Made by a program: the position numbers and the translations under genes
Shown here: positions 17,101 through 26,314 of the stretch, in pieces
Layout: every line of letters starts with the position of its first letter
Position numbering within the stretch: the first letter of the stretch is position 1
Notes under the pieces: generated by a model
Seen by the model: the letters and a program-made list of their open reading frames with translations, nothing else
Database searches by the model: none
What the model was told of the DNA's origin: nothing
Assembly (NCBI GenBank): GCA_035502185.1
Contig: DATJUT010000113.1
Span: 41,288 to 105,287 of the forward strand
Source: Gemmatimonadales bacterium
GTDB lineage: Bacteria; Gemmatimonadota; Gemmatimonadetes; Gemmatimonadales; JACORV01
DNA: 64,000 bases
Reading direction: 5' to 3'

Positions 17101-18384
17101 CTACTGCGTTCCGCCCTCTGCCATCCCTCGTCCCGGCTTGACGATCCGGTCGTACAGCCACAGCAGGCCCGCCGTGAGCACGCCGATGGCCGAGACCACG
17201 AACCACATCGCCGACGGCCGGTGCACCACCGTCCCGAAATGCCGCACCAGCCAGCCACCCAGGGGTCCACCGATCAGGTACCCGATGGCGATGGGCAGGA
17301 AGGCGAAGCCGAGGAAGGTGCCTTCCTGGCCCCTGGGGGCGAGCTTCGACACGTACTCGTAGTAGCGCGGGGCCTGCGTCAGCTCCCCGATGGCGATGCC
17401 CACCAGCGTGGCGGCGATGAAGGGCGTGCTGCCGGAGATCGTGAGCAGCAGCCAGGAGAGGCTGGTGATGAGCACGCCCGACGCCATGGTCGTGATCGGC
17501 TTGAGCCGCCGGGTGAGCCAGGCCACGATCACCGTGAGCGCGATGACGCCGGTCCCCTCGATCGAAATCAACGCGTCGATCGGGGAATGCGCGTTGACGT
17601 ACCCCCGCACGTAGAGCGGCAGCGCGACGTAGACCTGCCAGAACACCACGTAGAACCCCGAGAACAGCAGCAGGAAGGCCACCACCCGCAGGTTGGCGAG
17701 CACGCGCAGCATGTTGCGCGCTGCGGCGCCCACCGTCACCACCTGGTGGCCGGCGGGCACCGGCAATTCGCGGAAGAAGACCACGGTCACGAGGAACATG
17801 GCCAGCGCGAACAGCGCCGACATGTAGCACACGCTCTCGACCCCGAGCGTGCTGCGGACCCCCGACGCCAGGAGCGGGCCCAGGGCGCCGCCGACGTTCA
17901 CGATGGTGTAGTAGATCGAGAAGCCGAGCGAGCGCATCGCCTCGCTGGAGGCCCGGGCGGTGGTCCCGGCCACCACCGGCTTCACCAGGCCCGGGCCGAG
18001 CGCCGGGATCATGAGGATCGCGAACACCACCCAGTACAGCGGGATGGCCGCGCGCACCGGCGCCAGCCAGGTCGCCGTGATCGAGCCGATGAGGAAGTAC
18101 CCGATCGACAGCACCAGGTAGGCCAGCGACAGGATGCGGCGGTACCCGAAGCGGTCGGCCAGCGCGCCGCCGAAGATCGGCAGGAACCACACCACGAACC
18201 CGAACACGCCCTGCAGGAGTCCGGTCTGCTCCTCGGAGAACCGCAGCCGCTCGTGCAGGTAGATGGCCAGCACCGCCTGCAGGCCGTAGTACGCCAGCCG
18301 CTCGAACAGCTCGGTGCCGTTGGCGACCCAGAAGGGCGGCGCGAAGCCGGTGCGGATCTCCTCCCAGCGCGCTCTCAGGCTCAC
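17101..18384 (-). CDS. POT/PTR-like MFS transporter
   Basis: Major facilitator of 427 residues with about 12 transmembrane helices. The opening PPFWVANGTELFERLAYYG is the ExxER-type signature of proton-dependent oligopeptide transporters. GALADRFGYRRILSLAYLVL is the loop 2-3 motif. It is likely a proton-coupled peptide symporter in the inner membrane, complementing the ABC peptide importer at the left end. GTG at 18384 has GGAG eight bases upstream. It follows the Omp85-like gene closely on the same strand, suggesting co-transcription. Confidence 0.85.
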   Translation of the reverse strand: MSLRARWEEIRTGFAPPFWVANGTELFERLAYYGLQAVLAIYLHERLRFSEEQTGLLQGVFGFVVWFLPIFGGALADRFGYRRILSLAYLVLSIGYFLIGSITATWLAPVRAAIPLYWVVFAILMIPALGPGLVKPVVAGTTARASSEAMRSLGFSIYYTIVNVGGALGPLLASGVRSTLGVESVCYMSALFALAMFLVTVVFFRELPVPAGHQVVTVGAAARNMLRVLANLRVVAFLLLFSGFYVVFWQVYVALPLYVRGYVNAHSPIDALISIEGTGVIALTVIVAWLTRRLKPITTMASGVLITSLSWLLLTISGSTPFIAATLVGIAIGELTQAPRYYEYVSKLAPRGQEGTFLGFAFLPIAIGYLIGGPLGGWLVRHFGTVVHRPSAMWFVVSAIGVLTAGLLWLYDRIVKPGRGMAEGGTQ

Positions 18385-18397
18385 GGTGTGATCTCCG

Positions 18398-20095
18398 TCA
18401 GAAGCGGGGGAAGTCGAAGACGGTGACCGAGGAGATGCGCTCGCGGCTGCGGACGACGTCCTGCGGCTCGCCGTGGAAGATGCCGAACTGCTGCCCGACG
18501 GCGAGGCGCAGCTCCGGGCCGAGGCCGCGTGAGAGCGGCACCGCCACGTCGAGCCGGTAGGTCCGGCGCGAGCCGCGCGGCGCCGCGACCCGCAGGCCGG
18601 CGCCGACGGTGCCCAGCATACCGCTGTTCTCGCCGAACGCGGCGTCGCCCGCCCAGCCGCGGCCGGTCTCGGCGAACACGGCGGCGCCGAGGTCGGCGAA
18701 ACCGAACGCCGTGCCGAGAAGGTAGCGTCGTTCGACCCGCAGCACGATCCGCTGGCCCACCGGCACGGCCGCGGAGCCGTAGCCGCGCAGGCCGTCGGGC
18801 CCCGCCAGCAGGAGTTGAAACGGCGTCCGCGTCTCCCAGCCGCCGGCCGCCGCGGCCGAGAGCACGGTGGTCTCGCGCCGGCCGATCGTGTAGACCAGGA
18901 CCTCGCCGTCGGCCAGCATCCCGTCCCACCGGCCCTCCGACTCGAGGTACCGTCCCTCCACCTTGGCCCGGCTGAACACCAGGAGCCGCCCGCCGGCGTC
19001 GGTGCCGGTCGACAGCTCCATCGCCGCGAACCAGTCGTGCTGCAGGCCGGCGCCGCCGAACAGGCTCTTGCCGAGCACCAGGCCGGCCTGCATCCCCTCG
19101 GGAGCGTCCTCGATCGCGTTCACCGCGTCGAGGCCGCGGTGCGGGTGGAAACGGAGGGTCCGCGCGCCCAGCAGCAGGTGGGCCCGGACCCGGCGGCGCT
19201 CCTCGAACCGCCCGCCGAGCTGCACCGCGGCGGCCGAATCGAGGTCCGGCACCGAGGCCAGCGGCGCGCCCTCCACGCGCAGCCATTCGTTGGACAGCGC
19301 GAGGCCCACCACGCGCAGCTGGCCCGGCTCCCCGATCCGGACGGCGACGCCCGCGTCCTGCCCGATCTCGACCTGGGGCTCGAGCACCGTGCCCAGCGCC
19401 GTGGAGACGAGCGGGAACGGCTCCTTGCGGTACCGGACCGACTCGCGCCATGCCACCCGGTCGAAGTCGCTCTCGAAGGCCCGGCGGATGGTCTCCTCCA
19501 TCACCGGCCCCACCTCGGACTTCCCGCCTTCCAGCTCCATCTCCACCCGTTGGTCCAGCAGGTGCTGCTGGAGGTAGTCGCCGAAGTACGACGCGCGACG
19601 GCCGACGTCGGTGTACTGCGCCTGGAGGCGGATGCCGCGGCCGAGCAGGTTCTCCTCGCCCAGGCTCACGTGCTTGAAGGGCGAATCGCCGCCGGCGCCG
19701 ACCTGGAGGTGGCCCTCCAGCGAGAGCTCGTCCCGCGTCTCGACGAACACGGCCACGCCGCTGTCCGCCGTGGCGAGCGGCACGACGACGGCGCTCCGCA
19801 GGTAGGGACGGGCACGGAGCAGCCGCTCGGTCTCCTGCAGGCGGCGCGGGTCACAGGGATCCCCCACGTGGAACAGCAGGTCGAGCTCCACGACCTCGGC
19901 ATGCGTGCGCCAGTGGAAGGTGTTGCCGAGGCCCCGCACGAAGCCGGGGATCAGGCTGTCGTCGGAGCTGAAGATGTTGCTGACGTCCACCCGGATCTCG
20001 CGGATGGGACGTCCGTCGCACACCCCCTGTCCCGCCAGGGGGGAGGCGGCGGCGAGGGTCACGAGCGCCGCGGCCAGCGCGGCGCGGCGTGACAT
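18398..20095 (-). CDS. Omp85/BamA-like outer-membrane protein with POTRA-like N-terminus
   Basis: Protein of 565 residues with a signal peptide ending around SPLAGQG. Residues about 25-120 look like one or two POTRA modules (IREIRVDVSNIF, RRLQETERLLRARPYL). The remainder is beta-rich, consistent with a surface-antigen (D15) barrel. GPDGLRGYGS matches the conserved RGY/F turn of Omp85 loop 6. It has far fewer POTRA units than BamA, so it is more likely a TamA/D15-type accessory. ATG at 20095 overlaps the upstream stop (TGATG). Confidence 0.8.
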   Translation of the reverse strand: MSRRAALAAALVTLAAASPLAGQGVCDGRPIREIRVDVSNIFSSDDSLIPGFVRGLGNTFHWRTHAEVVELDLLFHVGDPCDPRRLQETERLLRARPYLRSAVVVPLATADSGVAVFVETRDELSLEGHLQVGAGGDSPFKHVSLGEENLLGRGIRLQAQYTDVGRRASYFGDYLQQHLLDQRVEMELEGGKSEVGPVMEETIRRAFESDFDRVAWRESVRYRKEPFPLVSTALGTVLEPQVEIGQDAGVAVRIGEPGQLRVVGLALSNEWLRVEGAPLASVPDLDSAAAVQLGGRFEERRRVRAHLLLGARTLRFHPHRGLDAVNAIEDAPEGMQAGLVLGKSLFGGAGLQHDWFAAMELSTGTDAGGRLLVFSRAKVEGRYLESEGRWDGMLADGEVLVYTIGRRETTVLSAAAAGGWETRTPFQLLLAGPDGLRGYGSAAVPVGQRIVLRVERRYLLGTAFGFADLGAAVFAETGRGWAGDAAFGENSGMLGTVGAGLRVAAPRGSRRTYRLDVAVPLSRGLGPELRLAVGQQFGIFHGEPQDVVRSRERISSVTVFDFPRF

Positions 20096-20499
20096 CAGGT
20101 GAAGAGGTCCGACTGAGACCTCGTCTCCTCCTCGACCGGGGGCGAGAGGAGCGCGCGCAGCCGCTCCTCCCACTTCTCCACCTCGAAGCGCCCCTCGTTC
20201 GACAGCACGCGCCGGAGCAGCGGCGAGAGGTCCTGGAGCGCGTCGAGCAGGTCGCCGATGACGCTCCTGGCTTCCTCCATCCGGAAGATCTCGTCGGGGG
20301 CCGTCACCATCTCCTGCAGGATCGCCCGCTCGGAACGGGACGCGACGAACGCCGCCGGCCGCTGGGACACGTATACCTCGGTGCGGCGCCCGGGGCCCCG
20401 GCCTTCCTCGATCGGGTGGAGACCGACGATGTCGTCCGAGCGCCAGTACTTCCCGTAGCCGAGATACACCATCCGGCCCGTCTTGATGTCCATCGCCAT
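20095..20499 (-). CDS. Small protein, possibly RemA/DUF370-like
   Basis: Protein of 134 residues. The first half, VYLGYGKYWRSDDIVGLHP, then GRGPGRRTEVYV and FVASRSERAIL, resembles the GFG...GRRT pattern of RemA/DUF370 proteins, which are DNA-binding regulators of matrix genes in Bacillus. The second half is helical and acidic and is not part of that family. The match is by eye and weak. It lies between the PspA-like and Omp85-like genes and overlaps the latter by one base. Confidence 0.6.
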   Translation of the reverse strand: MAMDIKTGRMVYLGYGKYWRSDDIVGLHPIEEGRGPGRRTEVYVSQRPAAFVASRSERAILQEMVTAPDEIFRMEEARSVIGDLLDALQDLSPLLRRVLSNEGRFEVEKWEERLRALLSPPVEEETRSQSDLFT

Positions 20500-20527
20500 G
20501 TGGTGGGCTCCTGCGAGAGAGAGGGCG

Positions 20528-21097
20528 TCAGCCCTTGCCCATGCGCCGCTTCAGCTCCTCGAGCTTCGCATCCGCCTCGGCCTCCCGGGCGGCGCGATCC
20601 ATCCGGCTCTTCAGCGCCTCCTGCTCGGCGTCCAGCTCCGGCCGGTCCATCCCGGCCTGCCCCAGCGCGGACCAGGCGGCTTGCGCGGAGCGCTCGCCCT
20701 GGACGTTCCCCCGCCGCTTGGTGACTTCCTCGAGCTGCGCCATCATCTCGGTCACGTCGCGCTCGGCCAGCGCGAGCTCCTCGCGCTGTGCCGCCACCTT
20801 CTTCTCGAGCACGCCGGCCCGCTCGCGGTGCCTGGCCACGTACCGCTCCGCCACCGCGACGGTCTCGGCGTCGTCGATCCCCACGGCCAGCGCCCGCCGC
20901 CGCTCCGCCGTCTCGATCTCGGCCGCCAGCGCCTGCTGCTCGCGCTCCGTCTTGGCGAGCGCGTCGCGCATCTGGCCCAGTCCGGCCTTGGCCTCGATCA
21001 GCGCCTCGCGCATCCGCCCGGCCAGGTCGTACAGGTCGGCCGGGGGCGTCGCCGCCGCCAGCGCCGCCTCGAGCGCCTCGCGCAGGCGCTTAAACAC
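20528..21097 (-). CDS. PspA/IM30-like coiled-coil protein
   Basis: Protein of 189 residues, almost entirely helical and coiled coil, rich in Ala, Glu, Arg and Lys, beginning MFKRLREALEAAL. The length, lack of signal peptide and pattern of a short N-terminal amphipathic helix followed by long coils fit PspA/IM30/Vipp1 proteins, which bind and repair stressed inner membrane. No enzyme motif is present. It starts with GTG and stands 18 bases upstream of the FmdB gene's downstream end on the same strand. Confidence 0.65.
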   Translation of the reverse strand: MFKRLREALEAALAAATPPADLYDLAGRMREALIEAKAGLGQMRDALAKTEREQQALAAEIETAERRRALAVGIDDAETVAVAERYVARHRERAGVLEKKVAAQREELALAERDVTEMMAQLEEVTKRRGNVQGERSAQAAWSALGQAGMDRPELDAEQEALKSRMDRAAREAEADAKLEELKRRMGKG

Positions 21098-21115
21098 GGG
21101 ACCGCAGCGAGCGCG

Positions 21116-21280
21116 TCAGCTCTTCTTGACCGTCTTGGCGTAGAACGTCGCGGGCAGCTGCCGGGCGGTCCGCGAGCGGCATTTCGGGCACGCCGGCGAG
21201 CGGGCCGTGTGCTCGCTGATCCGCTCGATCACCGCGAACCGCTTCCCGCACTTCGCGCAGCGATACTCGTACGTCGGCAT
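21116..21280 (-). CDS. FmdB-family zinc ribbon protein
   Basis: Small protein of 54 residues beginning MPTYEYRCAKCGKRF, the hallmark of FmdB/CxxC-CxxC regulatory-type proteins. Zinc ligands are Cys8, Cys11, Cys31 and Cys34. ATG at 21280 has GGAGGTG upstream and gives the family start exactly. Function is poorly known; members are often beside stress or envelope genes, as here. It is the first gene of the minus-strand run ending with the sirtuin. Confidence 0.9.
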   Translation of the reverse strand: MPTYEYRCAKCGKRFAVIERISEHTARSPACPKCRSRTARQLPATFYAKTVKKS

Positions 21281-21355
21281 CGCACCCACCTCCCCGAACG
21301 CGTTGAGCGGTATGGATATTGACGCCCGCACAGGACGGGGGCAAGACTACCGATC

Positions 21356-21868
21356 ATGCGTTTTCCCGCCGTCGCCGCCGTGCTGGTCCCGCTCGCCATC
21401 AGCTGCGACGGCGGGCTCCAACCCCAGGTCTCATCTACGAGCTGCCCGGTCGGAATCTGCGGCGTCGTTCACTTCCGCGGTGCCGTGCCCGACTCGACCG
21501 ACTACGTGCGCGTCGTGGTGTACGACTCCGTCCCGCGCAGCCTCGACCAGCTGATCGCGTTCGCCGGTTTCTCGGACCCGCTGCCGCTGGGGCCGGACTC
21601 CGCGACCTACAGCTGCTGCATCACGCCGCTGGCACCCGGCGCCTACGCGTGGGTGCTGGTCGTCTGGAAGAAGCTGGGCGCGCTCGACGTGAACACGGCG
21701 CCGTACCTGCTCGAGGCCGCGGGCTCGTACCTGGATCCCGCGGACACCACCAGGCTCGGCGTGGTGGTCGTGCCCGCCCAGGGCGGCGCGCGGGGCGTGG
21801 ACATCCTCGCCGACTTCGGCCGGATGCAGAGCCTCGGGGCGTTCCTCTCGCCGGCGCCCGCGCGATGA
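21356..21868 (+). CDS. Putative lipoprotein of unknown function
   Basis: Protein of 170 residues with a signal peptide ending AISCDGG, a weak lipobox. It has extra cysteines in SCPVGIC and YSCC, suggesting disulphides outside the cytoplasm. I do not recognise a family. Its stop overlaps the ATG of the TonB-dependent receptor (ATGA), so the two are probably coupled and it may be a surface partner of that receptor. Confidence 0.7.
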   Translation: MRFPAVAAVLVPLAISCDGGLQPQVSSTSCPVGICGVVHFRGAVPDSTDYVRVVVYDSVPRSLDQLIAFAGFSDPLPLGPDSATYSCCITPLAPGAYAWVLVVWKKLGALDVNTAPYLLEAAGSYLDPADTTRLGVVVVPAQGGARGVDILADFGRMQSLGAFLSPAPAR

Positions 21869-24072
21869 GGGGGATCCTCCTCGCGGCGGCGGCGACGGCG
21901 GTGGCGGTGCGCGCCGCCGCGGCGCAGGCGCCCGGCCCGGCGCTGCGGCTGGTGGCCGGGATCGTGGTGAGCCGCACCGACAGCGCGCCCGTGGCCGGCG
22001 CCTCGGTCGCGATCGTCGGCACGACGCTCCGGACCGTCACCGACGCCGCCGGGCGCTTTGCGTTCGCCCGCGCCCCCGGCGACATGCTCGACCTGCTGGC
22101 GGCCCGCATCGGCTACGAGCCGGAGCTCGCCTCCCTGCCCGAGGGGACCGCCGCCGACACCACCGTCGTGGTCACCCTGGCGCCGACGCCGATCCAGATC
22201 TCTCCCATCGTGGTGACCGCCAGCCGCGCGGAGCACCTCGCCCAGGAGGCACCGGTGTCGGTCGCGGTGGCCACCGGCGAGGACCTCGAGCGGCGCGCGA
22301 CCGTCGGCGTGGACGAGGCCATCGCACTGGTGCCCGGCGTCCAGATCCTCGACGGCCAGATCGGCATCCGGGGCTCCTCCGGCTACGCGCGCGGCCTCGG
22401 GAGCCGCGTGCTGCTGCTGGTGGACGGCGTCCCCGCCAACGAGGGCGACCGGGACGGCATCGACTGGGACCTCCTCCCGGTGACCAGCATCGAGCGTGTC
22501 GAGGTGATGAAGGGGACGGGCAGCGCGCTCTACGGCTCCTCCGCGCTCGGAGGGGTGGTGAACGTGATCACCCGCGAGATCCCCGACGCGCCGCAGCTCG
22601 GCCTGCGGCTCCTCGGTGGCGGGTACGCCGACCCGCCGTCCGCGGCATGGCGGTGGCGCACGTCGCCGGCCCTGTTCGGGGGGGCCGACGTCAGCCTGTC
22701 GCGCCGCATCGGCCCGCTGAAGGTGCTGCTCGCGGGCGGCGTGCAGGGCGACGGAGGCTACCGGGAGAACAACGACGACCGCCGCGTCCACGCGCTGGCC
22801 AAGCTGGTGCTGGCATCCGACCCCCAGCTCCAGGCGACGCTCGAGGGCTCGGTGGCGCGCGACAACCACGGCGAGGTGCTCTTCTGGTGCGTCGAGGGCC
22901 AGTGCGCCGATCGGGGCCAGGCCTACCAGCCCTTCCGCGTGGACTCGACGACGCTCGGCGACCGGACGCGCTCCGACAAGATCCTGGTCCTCGCGACGGC
23001 CCGGCGCACGCTGAGCCCCGCCCTCGCGCTGCGCGGCCGGCTGTCGTGGTACCACACCTACTTCCTCGACACCTACCGCACGTCCCCCATCGACTCGCAG
23101 GCGGCCGCGGCCGACCGCATCGGCACGGAGGTCGGGGTCGAGTGGCACCCGGCCGAGGGGCGGGTCATCGACGCCGGGGCGGAGGTCGCATACTCGACCG
23201 TCACGAGCGACCTGTTCGGCGACCACAGCGAGACCGACCTGGCCTGGTATGCGGAGGACGAGACCGTCGCCGGGCACGGCACCCGGCTGACGCTGGGCGC
23301 CCGCATCGACGCGATCGCCGTGGACGGGGTGGCGTGGAACGCGGTCGCGAGCCCGCGCGTCGCCGCCACCTGGCTGTGGGCGCCGGTGCAGCTGCGGGCC
23401 AGCGTGGGGCGGGGCTTTCGCGCCCCCTCGCTGGCCGAGCGGTTCACGTCCACGGCGGCGCAGGGCATCCAGGTGATTCCCAACCCCAACCTGTCGAACG
23501 AGACCTCGTGGTCGGGGGAGGTTGGCGCCGCGGCCCCGGTGACGCGGCACGTCCTGGTCGATGCGGCGCTCTTCTGGGGCGAGTACCAGAACCTCATCGA
23601 GCCGGAGCTGGTGACCGGCGGCACGGAGATCCAGTTCACCAACGTGACCCGGGCCCGGCTGCGCGGGCTGGACCTCACCGCGCGCGCCGCGGACCTGGCG
23701 GGCGGCCACCTCACCGCCGCCCTGGCCTGGACCTGGCTGGATGCCCGCGATCTGACGGCGGACCAGCCGCTGGCCTTCCGCCCGCGGCAGCTGGCGACGC
23801 TCAGCGCGGACTGGGCCGCGGCGCTGGGCGGCGCCGGGAGCGTGACCGCGGGGTTCGACGCTCACGTGGCAAGCCGCCCGGCGCGGGTCGGGATCTTCGA
23901 GACCGACCGCCGCGTGCCGCAGCGCACGGTGGACGTCCGGGCGGTATGGCGGCGCGGCGACGTCGCGCTGGTCGCCAAGGTGGCCAACGTGTTCGACTAC
24001 ATCTACACGCTGGTGCCGCGGACGCTGGAGCCGCCCCGGACGTACTCGCTGGCCCTGACGGTCGTCCGGTGA
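21865..24072 (+). CDS. TonB-dependent outer-membrane receptor
   Basis: Receptor of 735 residues. After the signal peptide (about 1-20) comes a carboxypeptidase-regulatory-like domain (about 30-110, GIVVSRTDSAPVAGASVAIV), then the plug (PIVVTASRAEHLAQEAPVSV, VPGVQILDGQIGIRG, VEVMKGTGSALYGSSALGG) and a 22-strand-type barrel. GFRAPSLAERF is the classic barrel motif. Such proteins import vitamin, siderophore or other large ligands using TonB-ExbBD energy, which is not encoded here. The ligand is unknown; vitamin B12/BtuB-like is possible. Confidence 0.93.
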   Translation: MRGILLAAAATAVAVRAAAAQAPGPALRLVAGIVVSRTDSAPVAGASVAIVGTTLRTVTDAAGRFAFARAPGDMLDLLAARIGYEPELASLPEGTAADTTVVVTLAPTPIQISPIVVTASRAEHLAQEAPVSVAVATGEDLERRATVGVDEAIALVPGVQILDGQIGIRGSSGYARGLGSRVLLLVDGVPANEGDRDGIDWDLLPVTSIERVEVMKGTGSALYGSSALGGVVNVITREIPDAPQLGLRLLGGGYADPPSAAWRWRTSPALFGGADVSLSRRIGPLKVLLAGGVQGDGGYRENNDDRRVHALAKLVLASDPQLQATLEGSVARDNHGEVLFWCVEGQCADRGQAYQPFRVDSTTLGDRTRSDKILVLATARRTLSPALALRGRLSWYHTYFLDTYRTSPIDSQAAAADRIGTEVGVEWHPAEGRVIDAGAEVAYSTVTSDLFGDHSETDLAWYAEDETVAGHGTRLTLGARIDAIAVDGVAWNAVASPRVAATWLWAPVQLRASVGRGFRAPSLAERFTSTAAQGIQVIPNPNLSNETSWSGEVGAAAPVTRHVLVDAALFWGEYQNLIEPELVTGGTEIQFTNVTRARLRGLDLTARAADLAGGHLTAALAWTWLDARDLTADQPLAFRPRQLATLSADWAAALGGAGSVTAGFDAHVASRPARVGIFETDRRVPQRTVDVRAVWRRGDVALVAKVANVFDYIYTLVPRTLEPPRTYSLALTVVR

Positions 24073-24229
24073 GCCGCGCCGCCGTGCGGCAGGCGTGCCG
24101 GACGGCGGCGGCGCGCCCGGGAACCGGGCCGGCCGGTTGCGCCCGGCCTTCCGACTGCGTACTAAGCACCACGCGGCGCCGGCTGCCGGGCCGCGCTGCC
24201 ACGGTGACGGCCGATCGGAGGGTCGCCTG

Positions 24230-26131
24230 CTGACGGATGCGCTGTCGGTGCTGGACGAGCTCACCGCGTTCACGCGCGGCCTGAGCGGCGCCGCGCGTCG
24301 CGAGTCCGTCGCCGAGCGCGCCGCCGACCTGCTGGAGCGCCTGTTCGATCCCGCCGCGCTCGCGGTCTTCTTCCCCGCCCTCGACGATCCGACGCGCATG
24401 GTGCCGGTGGCGCTGCGCGGCGACCCGCCGCCCGCCGCGGACGACCCGTTCCTCGCGAAGCTGCGGCGCACCTCCAAGGTGCTCCGCACCGCGACGCCCG
24501 CGCGGCTGGGCGCGCCGCTGGAGGCGGCGGGCCACACGATGGGGCTCCTCGCGGTCTGGGGCAGGCGCCCGAAGGCCTACGAGGCCGCCATGGAGCCGGT
24601 GATCGGCGCGACCGCCGCGCAGGTCGTGCTCGCGCTCCAGAACACGCAGCTCTTCTCGCTCCTCTCGGTCGGCAAGCGCGAGTGGGAGGAGATGGCGGAC
24701 GCGATCGGCCACGCCATCTGCATCGTGGACGGCCGCGGCCTGGTGCGGCGCGCCAACCGCGCCTTCGCCACCCTCGCCGCCACGCCGGTCACCGCGCTCC
24801 CCGGCCGTCCCTGGTCCGCGCTGCTGCCGCCGGTGTGGATCGAGCCGGTGCGCACCGCCATCGCGGCGCCCGGCTCCGCGGGCGTCACGGAGGTCCGGCA
24901 GGAGCACCGGATCTACTCGGTGAGCGCGCTGGCCCTGAAGGGAGACGACGACGAGTCGGCCGTGGTCATCATCGAGGACCACACGGAAACGCGCCGGCTC
25001 CAGGACCATCTCATCCAGTCGGAGAAGCTCACCGCCATCGGGCAGCTGATCGCGGGCGTCGCCCACGAGCTCAACAACCCGTTGGCCTCGGTGCTCGGCT
25101 TCGCGGACTACCTGGTGGAGAGCGGCGACGTGCCGGCGCACCTCGCGCAGCCGCTGCGGGTCATCCAGCAGGAGGCGCAGCGCGCCGCCGCCATCGTGAA
25201 GAACCTGCTCACGTTCGCGCGCCGCCAGGAGCGCGGCCGCCGGCCACTGCCGATCGCCACCGTGCTCGAGCGCACCGTGGCGCTGCTGCGCAACCAGCTG
25301 CTCGGCTTGCACGTCGAGATCGCCCTGAGCCTGGAGCCCGACCTGCCCGAGATCGACGCCGACCCGAACCAGCTCCTGCAGGTGTTTCTCAACCTCACGA
25401 ACAACGCGGCCCAGGCCATTGCCTCCACCGGCCGCGCGGGCGGGGGCCGGATCGACGTGCACGCGCGCCGCCGCCTGGAGGGCGTAGCGGTGGACGTGAC
25501 GGACGACGGTCCCGGCATCCCGGAGGAGCTGCAGCAGCGGGTGTTCGAGCCGTTCTTCACCACCAAGGGCGAGGGGGAAGGCACGGGGCTCGGACTCTCG
25601 ATCTGCCAGGGCATCGTGAAGGAGCACGGCGGCCGGATCCTGCTGCGGTCGTGCGCGGGCCAGGGGGCGACCTTCACGGTCGAGCTGCCCGCCGCGCACG
25701 CCCCCGCGCCGGCCGCGCCGGCGCCCGAGACCCCGAGTCCGGGGTCGGGCCGCATCCTCCTGGTGGACGACGAGCCCCACATCCTCCACTACATGCGGGC
25801 CACGCTCGAGGCCTGGGGCCACCGGGTCGACGTCGCGACCGACGGCGAGGAGGCGGTCGCCCGCGCGCGCGAGGGCGGCTACGACCTGATCGTCACCGAC
25901 GTGCGGATGCCCAACCTGGGGGGCCGCGAGCTGTACGAGCGGCTGAGCCGCGAGGCGCCGGACGCCGCCGAGCGGGTCGTGTTTTCGACCGGCGACACGG
26001 TGCGCGACGACACCATGGCGTTCCTGGAGCGGGCCGGCCGGCCGGTGCTCCACAAGCCCTTCAAGCTGGCCGAGCTGAGACAGGTGCTGGCGATGGCGCT
26101 GGGGAGAGACCAGACCTCGGAGGCCGGTTGA
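24230..26131 (+). CDS. Hybrid sensor histidine kinase with C-terminal receiver
   Basis: Cytosolic-looking signalling protein of about 633 residues. A GAF-like region (about 1-145) and a PAS domain (about 155-265) precede the HisKA helix GVAHELNNPLASVLGF with His279. The ATPase domain has NLTNNAAQAI, DDGPGIP and GTGLGLSI. A receiver domain follows (ILLVDDEPH, phospho-acceptor Asp557 in VTDVRMP, HKPF). No transmembrane helix is visible. The start is uncertain: CTG at 24230 is seven bases after GGAGGG, while the frame is open back to a GTG at 24095 that lacks a ribosome-binding site. No separate response regulator is adjacent. Confidence 0.9.
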   Translation: MTDALSVLDELTAFTRGLSGAARRESVAERAADLLERLFDPAALAVFFPALDDPTRMVPVALRGDPPPAADDPFLAKLRRTSKVLRTATPARLGAPLEAAGHTMGLLAVWGRRPKAYEAAMEPVIGATAAQVVLALQNTQLFSLLSVGKREWEEMADAIGHAICIVDGRGLVRRANRAFATLAATPVTALPGRPWSALLPPVWIEPVRTAIAAPGSAGVTEVRQEHRIYSVSALALKGDDDESAVVIIEDHTETRRLQDHLIQSEKLTAIGQLIAGVAHELNNPLASVLGFADYLVESGDVPAHLAQPLRVIQQEAQRAAAIVKNLLTFARRQERGRRPLPIATVLERTVALLRNQLLGLHVEIALSLEPDLPEIDADPNQLLQVFLNLTNNAAQAIASTGRAGGGRIDVHARRRLEGVAVDVTDDGPGIPEELQQRVFEPFFTTKGEGEGTGLGLSICQGIVKEHGGRILLRSCAGQGATFTVELPAAHAPAPAAPAPETPSPGSGRILLVDDEPHILHYMRATLEAWGHRVDVATDGEEAVARAREGGYDLIVTDVRMPNLGGRELYERLSREAPDAAERVVFSTGDTVRDDTMAFLERAGRPVLHKPFKLAELRQVLAMALGRDQTSEAG

Positions 26132-26141
26132 CCACGTAGTG

Positions 26142-26270
26142 GCCAGACGGCAAGGGAGCAGTGGTTGCCAGTCGCAAGCGTCCGGGGGCCAGACCAGTTG
26201 CCAGTACGGAACCACTGGTCTGGCCTCTCACTTCTGGCAACGGGGAACCACTGACAAGTTGCCGTCTGGC
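26142..26270. repeat. Triple-nested inverted repeat
   Basis: Outer arms at 26142-26166 and 26246-26270 pair in two blocks (12 and 8 bases) around an internal loop. The next layer pairs GTTGCCAG (26164-26171) with CTGGCAAC (26234-26241). The innermost stem is perfect over 12 bases (GGCCAGACCAGT at 26187-26198 with 26214-26225) around a 15-base loop. It fills the gap between the histidine kinase and the glycosyltransferase and probably terminates the former. Confidence 0.85.
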
Positions 26271-26314
26271 GCTGCCCTGTTCACTGACAGCCTTCCCCCT
26301 GCATACTTGATGTC

